Assembly: GCA_041481895.1 (NCBI GenBank)
Contig: JBGPCQ010000128.1
Span: forward strand, 1 to 8,487
Reading direction: 5' to 3'
DNA length: 8,487 nt
Origin: JAMPXD01 sp041481895
Lineage (GTDB): Bacteria > Desulfobacterota > Desulfuromonadia > Geobacterales > Geobacteraceae
Shown here: positions 1 to 4,376 of the stretch, in pieces
Layout of the letters: each line of letters starts with the position of its first letter
How positions within the stretch are numbered: position 1 is the stretch's first letter
Made by a program: the position numbers and the translations under genes
The notes under the pieces: model-generated
The model's database searches: none
What the model was told of the DNA's origin: nothing
Seen by the model: only the letters and a program-made list of their open reading frames with translations

Positions 1-86
1 CCGCACCAGTTGCGGACACCGCCGGGGAAAAAGGGAGCGTGCGAATTTACAAACAGCGAATTTATATAACACAGAGGAGAGGCGTT

Positions 87-122
87 TGGCAAGGGGAATT
101 TTTCCCCATTGCCACGGGGAAA
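87..122 (+). promoter_or_regulatory. two overlapping, mutually exclusive hairpins in the lptF leader
   Basis: Hairpin A pairs 87-98 with 102-114 (twelve base pairs, a single bulged A at 108, loop TTT). Hairpin B pairs TTTCCCC at 101-107 with GGGGAAA at 116-122 around an 8-nt loop. Both use 102-107, so only one can form at a time. Neither is followed by a T-run, so neither looks like an ordinary intrinsic terminator. The pairings are seen directly; a regulatory role for lptFG is inference. The arrangement could also be a simple operator-like palindrome (GGGGAA TTT TTCCCC). A TATATAAC box at 63-70 could serve as a -10 for transcription into this leader, but I see no convincing -35 at the right distance. 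Confidence 0.35.
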
Positions 123-139
123 TCGGCTGGATTGAGTGC

Positions 140-193
140 ATGAGGGACATCTTTACTTCCCTCCTCATCTCATGTATCATGCTCCGGTTATGA
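140..193 (+). CDS. possible 17-residue leader peptide overlapping the lptF start
   Basis: An ATG at 140 opens a 17-codon frame encoding MRDIFTSLLISCIMLRL, a short hydrophobic peptide. Its TGA stop (191-193) overlaps the preferred lptF ATG (190-192) in the same ATGA configuration that joins lptF and lptG. The preferred lptF start has no recognisable Shine-Dalgarno sequence of its own, so termination of this frame could feed ribosomes into lptF. The same frame is open leftwards to the window edge. A longer version could start at TTG 86, just after AGGAGAGG at about 75-82, or it could be the tail of an upstream gene. Codon use and the Cys/Arg-rich translation upstream of 140 do not look like a normal protein. 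It may equally be a chance frame. Confidence 0.2.
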   Translation: MRDIFTSLLISCIMLRL

Positions 194-1362
194 CGAAGAC
201 CCTTTATCTCTATATCTGCAGGGAAATTGCCGTCCCGTTCCTCCTCGGGCTGGCCACCTTCACGGCGGCCCTCCTGATGGGTCGCATCCTCCAGATTGCC
301 GATCTCGTGGTGGCCAGAGGTGTGGGTCTCTCCAGCATGCTCTGGCTGATCGTCTACCTCCTCCCCTTCTTTTTCATGATCACCCTGCCGATGTCGCTCC
401 TCCTTGCCCTGCTCCTCGCCTTCGGCAGGCTTTCGGCGGACAGCGAGATCACCGCCATGAAATCCTGCGGCGTGGGCCTTTACAGTCTCCTGCCGCCGGT
501 CCTCACCTGCGCGCTCATCACCTACCTGGCTACCACGTTCGTCACCGCGTACGCCCTTCCCTGGGGAAACACCTCGTTCAGAAACCTCCTCATCAACATC
601 ATACAGACCAGGGCGACCATTAACCTCAAGGAACGGGTCTTTAACGACGACTTCCCGGGGCTGGTGATCTACGTGGACCGCTTGAGCCAGGAAGAAAACA
701 TCATGTCCGGCATCCTCATCCAGGATGAGAGAAACCCCAAGGACCCGTCCACCATCTTCGCCGATTCCGGAATGATTGTAACCGATGCCGAGACAAAGAC
801 CCTCAGGCTTTCCCTGAAAAACGGCGGCATCCATCGCGGCGTCGGCAAGGAAGATTACCGGATGCTGGAATTCCAGGACTATGATCTTACCATAAACCTC
901 CTGCAAGCAGCGCGGGGGATCATCAAGACCGAACTCGATATGACTATAGCGGAACTGCGCGAAAATCTCCGCACCCATCCGACCGACGACAAAATTCGGC
1001 GTGATACCCTGATCGAGTATCACCGCCGTTTTGCCCTCCCCCTTGCCTGCTTTGTGTTCGCAGTCATCGGGGTCCCTCTCGGGATACAGAACCACCGTTC
1101 CGGCAAGAGTGCCGGCTTCTCGATCAGCATCGGGGTCATACTCCTCTACTATATCATCTTCAATACCGGGAAAACCCTGGGACAAAATGGGTTTGTCCCT
1201 CCGGCCGTCGCCGTCTGGAGCCCTGACATCATCTTCCTGCTCCTGGGGGGGTACCTCTTCAGAAAAACGGCAGCCGAGCAGAGCATACCATTCGTGGAAT
1301 TCGTGAGGCACCTGCCCGAATGGGCACGGGGCCTGACGACCCGCAAAGAGAAGCGGCAATGA
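190..1362 (+). CDS. lptF: LPS export ABC transporter permease LptF (YjgP/YjgQ family)
   Basis: LptF is one of two inner-membrane permease subunits of LptB2FG, which uses ATP hydrolysis by LptB to extract lipopolysaccharide from the inner membrane and push it onto the periplasmic bridge. From the start at 190 the protein has 390 residues, normal for the family. Membrane segments lie at about 13-36, 50-78 and 97-120. A periplasmic beta-jellyroll-type domain follows, with the typical run VIYVDRLSQEENIMSGILIQ, and three more helices lie near the C-terminus. The conserved cytoplasmic coupling motif SADSEITAMKSCG is at 82-94. The open frame extends back to a GTG at 136 and an ATG at 172, but the family N-terminus (MTKTLYLYICREI) matches a start at 190. 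None of the three starts has a good ribosome site. The stop overlaps the lptG start by four bases, implying one transcript and translational coupling. Family identity is clear; the exact start is not. Confidence 0.93.
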   Translation: MTKTLYLYICREIAVPFLLGLATFTAALLMGRILQIADLVVARGVGLSSMLWLIVYLLPFFFMITLPMSLLLALLLAFGRLSADSEITAMKSCGVGLYSLLPPVLTCALITYLATTFVTAYALPWGNTSFRNLLINIIQTRATINLKERVFNDDFPGLVIYVDRLSQEENIMSGILIQDERNPKDPSTIFADSGMIVTDAETKTLRLSLKNGGIHRGVGKEDYRMLEFQDYDLTINLLQAARGIIKTELDMTIAELRENLRTHPTDDKIRRDTLIEYHRRFALPLACFVFAVIGVPLGIQNHRSGKSAGFSISIGVILLYYIIFNTGKTLGQNGFVPPAVAVWSPDIIFLLLGGYLFRKTAAEQSIPFVEFVRHLPEWARGLTTRKEKRQ

Positions 1363-2438
1363 AGATAATCAGCCGCTATATCGTCTTTTCCTTCCTCAAT
1401 CTCATGGGGCTCTGCGTCAGTTCTTTCGTCGCCATCTATCTCGTCATCGATTTCCTGGAAAAAATCGGCAGATTCACCCGCGCTCACGGGAAGTTCCATC
1501 ACATACTCCTCTATTTCCTGTACAAGATCCCGGAAATCGCCAACCAGGTGACACCGCTGGCCGTCCTCATGGCGACCCTGCTCACTCTCGGCATGCTTTC
1601 GCGTCACAGCGAGATAACCGCGATGCGCAGCTGCGGGATCAGTCTCATGCGGATCACGTTGCCCGTCCTCCTCACCGCGCTCGCCATCAGCCTCCTCTCT
1701 TTTCTTGTCGCCGAATTTATCGTGCCCTCAAGTTCTGCCAGAACGTTCTACCTGCAGGAGGTCCTGATAGAGAAAAAGAACCCCGGCATCTTTTTCCGCC
1801 AGCAGAATATCTGGTACCGTGAGGAAAATACCATCCTCCAGGCACGGACCTTCACCCCCAATTCCCTGACCCTCAGGGGGATAACCATTTGGCATATGGC
1901 TCCCGGCATGAAGCCGGTGCAGCGGATCGATGCAGATACAGGGAAGTTCACCAAATCGGGATGGCTCCTGAATGGTGTCGTCATCCGGAATATCGACGGC
2001 GGGAATGCGGTACATACCGAGAATCGCCAGGAACTCCCCGTAACCCTGCAGCTCGGGCTCAACGACCTGAGGGTGCTGGAAAAGGAAGCCGACACCATGG
2101 GGGTTTTTGCCCTCATACGCTACTGTGACAAGCTCCGGAAGGGTGGGTACGACCAGACCCGCTACCTGGCCAAGTTGCACTCCCGGATATCGCTCCCCTT
2201 CGCCTCTCTCGTCATGGCCTTTCTCGGGATACCCTTCGCCCTGCGGGGGGGCCGAACAAGCGGGATAGCCATGGGTATCGGCGTAAGCCTCGGCATCGGC
2301 TTCGGCTATTTTGCCATCAACGCCACCCTTCTCTCGTTCGGCCAGGCAGGAGTTCTCCCCCCGCTCGTCTCAGCCTGGGCCGCCAACTTCATTTTTGCCG
2401 CCATGGGAGTATGGCTGGCCATGACGGTAAATCGCTAG
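1359..2438 (+). CDS. lptG: LPS export ABC transporter permease LptG (YjgP/YjgQ family)
   Basis: LptG pairs with LptF to form the transmembrane core of LptB2FG, and its periplasmic domain helps hand LPS to LptC. The ATG at 1359 overlaps the lptF stop (ATGA), and a purine-rich AAAGAGAAG lies just upstream. An in-frame ATG at 1320 would sit inside lptF and is less likely. The product has 359 residues, usual for LptG. Helices lie at about 10-32, 49-80 and 97-120, and three more near the C-terminus. The coupling-helix motif SRHSEITAMRSCG is at 81-93 and closely resembles the LptF copy. The periplasmic part carries LptG-like features: an IWYREENTILQA stretch, a 'gITIW' strand and a GWLLNGVVIRN strand. 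These distinguish it from the LptF partner. The TAG stop lies inside the left copy of the 8-bp direct repeat bordering the downstream repeat element. Confidence 0.93.
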   Translation: MKIISRYIVFSFLNLMGLCVSSFVAIYLVIDFLEKIGRFTRAHGKFHHILLYFLYKIPEIANQVTPLAVLMATLLTLGMLSRHSEITAMRSCGISLMRITLPVLLTALAISLLSFLVAEFIVPSSSARTFYLQEVLIEKKNPGIFFRQQNIWYREENTILQARTFTPNSLTLRGITIWHMAPGMKPVQRIDADTGKFTKSGWLLNGVVIRNIDGGNAVHTENRQELPVTLQLGLNDLRVLEKEADTMGVFALIRYCDKLRKGGYDQTRYLAKLHSRISLPFASLVMAFLGIPFALRGGRTSGIAMGIGVSLGIGFGYFAINATLLSFGQAGVLPPLVSAWAANFIFAAMGVWLAMTVNR

Positions 2439-2442
2439 TTTA
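2435..2442 (+). repeat. left copy of 8-bp direct repeat CTAGTTTA
   Basis: CTAGTTTA occurs here and again at 2618-2625, bordering the structured element between them. The match is exactly eight bases, with differing bases on both sides (G/A before, G/A after). It is the right size for a target-site duplication, but its last bases overlap the terminal inverted repeat (TAGTTT...), so part of the identity may be a by-product of that repeat. The lptG stop codon (2436-2438) lies within it. Confidence 0.5.
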
Positions 2443-2620
2443 GTTTCCATCCGGAAATTCCGAATGAAAAACTGACAGTTTTCAATTCGGAAAGGAGGAA
2501 TTTTTTGTTCTGGCAAGGAAATCACGGTATTGCGCGGAGGCGTACATTGGTCCGCCGCACAAGCAAGACCGCAGATTGACACCGCCAGGGCGAAAAAGTA
2601 CCCTTTCCGGATGAAAACTA
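2441..2620. mobile_element. 180-bp MITE- or REP-like element with terminal inverted repeats
   Basis: The ends are inverted repeats: TAGTTTCCATCCGGAAA at 2441-2457, and at 2604-2620 the reverse complement of TAGTTTTCATCCGGAAA (16 of 17 bases identical). Two more diverged copies of the motif lie inside: inverted at 2458-2473 and direct at 2477-2493, giving the order plus, minus, plus, minus. Each copy can fold into a small TTTYC...GGAAA stem-loop with a 4-5-nt loop. The interior (about 2507-2603) contains an imperfect GCGG...CCGC palindrome near 2536-2560 and no credible gene. Borders are either TA...TA or the 8-bp direct repeat, depending on where the true end lies (element 2443-2617 in the second case). 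No transposase is encoded, so any movement would need a partner elsewhere. Inverted repeats and direct repeat are seen directly; mobility is inference. It could instead be a fixed REP-type regulatory cluster. Confidence 0.55.
2458..2506 (+). terminator. hairpin plus downstream T-run after lptG
   Basis: TTCCGAAT (2458-2465) pairs with ATTCGGAA (2485-2492). The stem continues inward as GAAAA/TTTTC and CT/AG with one-base bulges to a GAC loop at 2474-2476. A T6 run follows at 2501-2506, separated from the stem by AGGAGGAA. An alternative pairing of AAATTCC (2455-2461) with GGAATTT (about 2498-2504) would place the T-run directly after the stem. Both structures come from the two internal motif copies of the repeat element, so the lptFG transcript may be ended by the element. 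The distance from stem to T-run makes this a weaker call than the terminator near 3.7 kb. Confidence 0.4.
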
Positions 2621-2625
2621 GTTTA
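2618..2625 (+). repeat. right copy of 8-bp direct repeat CTAGTTTA
   Basis: This is the second copy of CTAGTTTA, identical to the one at 2435-2442. It starts directly after GATGAAAA of the right inverted repeat and runs straight into the candidate -35 box of the downstream gene. If it is a target-site duplication, the uninterrupted site would read through from the lptG stop to AATTGCCAAACAG, leaving only about 71 bp between lptG and the next gene. Confidence 0.5.
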
Positions 2626-2626
2626 A

Positions 2627-2654
2627 TTGCCAAACAGAGAATAATTGTTACACT
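2627..2654 (+). promoter_or_regulatory. candidate sigma-70 promoter for the IPT/TIG gene
   Basis: TTGCCA at 2627-2632 (five of six matches to TTGACA) and TACACT at 2649-2654 (four of six to TATAAT) are separated by 16 bp in an AT-rich stretch. Transcription would begin near 2660 and give a leader of about 30 nt with AAAGGAG at 2680-2686, six bases before the GTG start. The promoter lies just outside the right end of the repeat element. It was found by eye and not scored against background. Confidence 0.4.
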
Positions 2655-2692
2655 CTGACTAATCACTCCGTTATCAATGAAAGGAGAACCCC

Positions 2693-3670
2693 GTGGTCCG
2701 TCGGCTCGTGCTGCTTGTCTCTCTCCTGTCGTTTTGCATGGCTCAGTTGTCCTTCGGCGCAGTGGTTCCTCTTCCCCCCCGCCAGATAATCCAAACTACG
2801 CCCCCTCCCCCGCCAGAGGCGGTAAAAGCGCCCCCTGTCAATATCCTCAGCATTATCCCCGCCCAGGGCGAACCGGGAATGACCGTAACCCTTTACGGCA
2901 ACGGCTTTTCCGAGAAGACCACGGTTTTCCTCGCCAATATGGAACTGCCGGCGAACCTGGTCGGGCCGCAACAGATATCCTTCGACATCCCGAAGCTCGA
3001 TCCCGGCCTGTATGCGCTCTTCCTGAAGAGGGAGGACGGAACGACCAGCAGGCCCTACAACTTCTCCATTCTTCCCCAGAAGCCGGTAGTGACGTCACTC
3101 TCTCCTGATACAATATATGCATGCGCAACCGGCCATGAGCGGGAAGTGGCCGTTACAGGCCGCAATTTCCGCGAGGGAGCCCAGGTCATGTTTGACGGGG
3201 CCGCCGTCAGGAGCCGCCTTTCCTCCGCCGAATCCCTCAACTTCGTGGCCCCCCAGATTGCCGGAGGGTTTCACCAGGTGCAGGTGAAAAACTCCGAAGA
3301 TGCCGTCTCGGGGGTGCTCGGACTGGTCATCGATGCCCGTCCTGAAATTACGGGCGTCTCCCGGGGAGAAGAACAAGTCAACTACTACAACCTGGTTATC
3401 GAGGGGAGAAATTTTCAGCAGAACTCCTCGCTGGTAGTCATGGAGGAACGCTCTCTCGAAGCGACCCCTTCCCAGTTTGCCGTCGACGTCAAGCGGATAT
3501 CCAGCGGCTCGGAAAACACTACCGAACGGGACCACCTGCTGTTCATCAACTGCAACCGGGTCATCTACCAACGCAGTCCCTACAGCGCCGTCCCGAAAAA
3601 TTTCAGCATCCAGGTGGTCAGCCCCGGCAACGGCGGAGAGAGCTCCGTGGTTTCGGTGAGCGCGCCGTGA
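2693..3670 (+). CDS. secreted protein with three IPT/TIG domains
   Basis: The 325-residue product starts with a classic signal peptide: positive MVRR, a hydrophobic core at about 5-17, and a likely signal peptidase I cut near residues 22-23. The GTG start is supported by AAAGGAG six bases upstream and by the signal peptide; the overlapping ATG at 2677 opens a different frame without one. A proline-rich stalk follows at about 25-48, including PPPPP. Three immunoglobulin-like IPT/TIG repeats come next, at roughly 49-127, 130-213 and 215-323. Each has the family signature: I..I.P..G..G..VT.YGNGF in the first, VTGRNF (154-159) in the second and IEGRNF (236-241) in the third. There is no lipobox, membrane anchor, LPXTG or catalytic motif, so a soluble periplasmic or exported binding/scaffold role is likely. 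The partner is unknown. It is codirectional with lptFG but separated by the repeat element and its own promoter. Confidence 0.85.
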   Translation: MVRRLVLLVSLLSFCMAQLSFGAVVPLPPRQIIQTTPPPPPEAVKAPPVNILSIIPAQGEPGMTVTLYGNGFSEKTTVFLANMELPANLVGPQQISFDIPKLDPGLYALFLKREDGTTSRPYNFSILPQKPVVTSLSPDTIYACATGHEREVAVTGRNFREGAQVMFDGAAVRSRLSSAESLNFVAPQIAGGFHQVQVKNSEDAVSGVLGLVIDARPEITGVSRGEEQVNYYNLVIEGRNFQQNSSLVVMEERSLEATPSQFAVDVKRISSGSENTTERDHLLFINCNRVIYQRSPYSAVPKNFSIQVVSPGNGGESSVVSVSAP

Positions 3671-3694
3671 TGCAACGCGACATGAGGAAACTGG

Positions 3695-3721
3695 AAAGAG
3701 GAGCCAAACCGGCTCCTCTTT
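3695..3721 (+). terminator. strong hairpin terminator, probably bidirectional
   Basis: AAAGAGGAGCC (3695-3705) pairs perfectly with GGCTCCTCTTT (3711-3721) over 11 bp around a 5-nt loop AAACC, 24 bp after the TGA of the IPT/TIG gene. The descending arm ends in a pyrimidine-rich CTCTTTCTATT, suiting rho-independent termination on the + strand. On the - strand the mirror-image stem also ends in CTCTTT, so it could stop transcripts of the convergent Slp-family gene, whose stop lies 90 bp away. No other good hairpin is visible between 3722 and 3810. Confidence 0.7.
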
Positions 3722-3810
3722 CTATTCCGTCAAGCACAATCTGGTTTTTCACGAAGGAAGTGCCGAACCGGTTCCCGGTATCACCGGACTATTCCCTGTC
3801 CCGGCCATCA

Positions 3811-4290
3811 TCATGCCCCGTAGGGCTTCCAGGGGCTTAAGGAATTTCCGTCAGGGGGCTTGATGATATGCAGCTCTTTGATAATAATGATCGGATAGCT
3901 GTACCCCTCTCCCTTCAGAGGCTGGACTTTCTTCCCCGCTACTTCCCCGGCCAGGCTCACCAGTGCTCCCGGCCTGCAGGCGGGGATCTGGAGTTTATCC
4001 GGCGTGATTGCCAGAAAACGTCCACCGGAAACGTTAGTTGTGTCCGGCGTCTCGCGGCCGTCGACCTCGTACTGTATCACTTCCAGCTGGGTGCCTTCCT
4101 GTAGATAGGTGACATCCGCAACAGTTCCGCCGAGAATGACCAATTTCCCGCGATAGGCGTCCGGGTTCTCCCGCAGCTTGCTGAAAGAAACGGTGCGGTC
4201 GGCCAGTGCAAGCGACTTTTCACTGATCTGGTGGGCACACCCTGTGACGAAAAGCACTGCCGGCAGCACCAGGATTAGGATTTTTCTCAT
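3811..4290 (-). CDS. slp: Slp-family outer membrane lipoprotein
   Basis: The 159-residue protein opens with a lipoprotein signal peptide (MRKILILVLPAVLFVTGC). The lipobox is VTGC with Cys18 as the lipidated residue. Ala at +2 predicts sorting to the outer membrane rather than retention in the inner membrane, by the enterobacterial rule. The mature domain matches the Slp/YeaY family: a 'FSKLRENPDAYRGKLVILGG' segment at 36-55, then TQLEVIQYEVD, GRFLAIT and a late P-L-K-G-E-G-Y-SYPII motif ending in beta strands. Length is typical of the family. In Escherichia coli Slp is induced in stationary phase or starvation and linked to acid stress, but its molecular function is not settled. The start is supported by a perfect AGGAGG at 4297-4302, six bases upstream. 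It lies downstream of the DUF748 gene on the same strand, with an 86-bp gap and its own candidate promoter. Confidence 0.85.
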   Translation of the reverse strand: MRKILILVLPAVLFVTGCAHQISEKSLALADRTVSFSKLRENPDAYRGKLVILGGTVADVTYLQEGTQLEVIQYEVDGRETPDTTNVSGGRFLAITPDKLQIPACRPGALVSLAGEVAGKKVQPLKGEGYSYPIIIIKELHIIKPPDGNSLSPWKPYGA

Positions 4291-4324
4291 GATTCACCTC
4301 CTGAATTGACTCTGTCTGACTTAC

Positions 4325-4352
4325 AGGATATGTCCGCTTAATGAAAAGTCAA
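4325..4352 (-). promoter_or_regulatory. candidate promoter of the Slp-family gene
   Basis: On the - strand, TTGACT (4347-4352, five of six matches) and TATCCT (4325-4330, four of six) are separated by 16 bp. Transcription would start near 4318, leaving a short leader with AGGAGG before the ATG. This would allow the lipoprotein to be expressed independently of the DUF748 gene, which ends 25 bp upstream of the -35 box. Read by eye only. Confidence 0.35.
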
Positions 4353-4376
4353 GAGGTGAAAGCGCAGCGCAGAACC

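Noticed and set aside
1..15. CCGCA/TGCGG hairpin at the left edge as the terminator of an upstream gene
   Set aside because: The stem is five base pairs with no T-run after it, and the window edge prevents judging its context.
86..103. TGGCAAGGGGAATTTTT as a possible sigma-54 promoter
   Set aside because: The -24-like TGGC is present, but the required GC at -12 is missing at the correct spacing.
2370..2666. A 98-codon - strand frame across the repeat element, with a hydrophobic stretch that reads like a signal peptide followed by several cysteines
   Set aside because: It starts at a GTG with no usable ribosome site, runs antisense into the end of lptG, and contains the palindromic repeats. 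The open frame is better explained by the element's sequence than by selection for protein.
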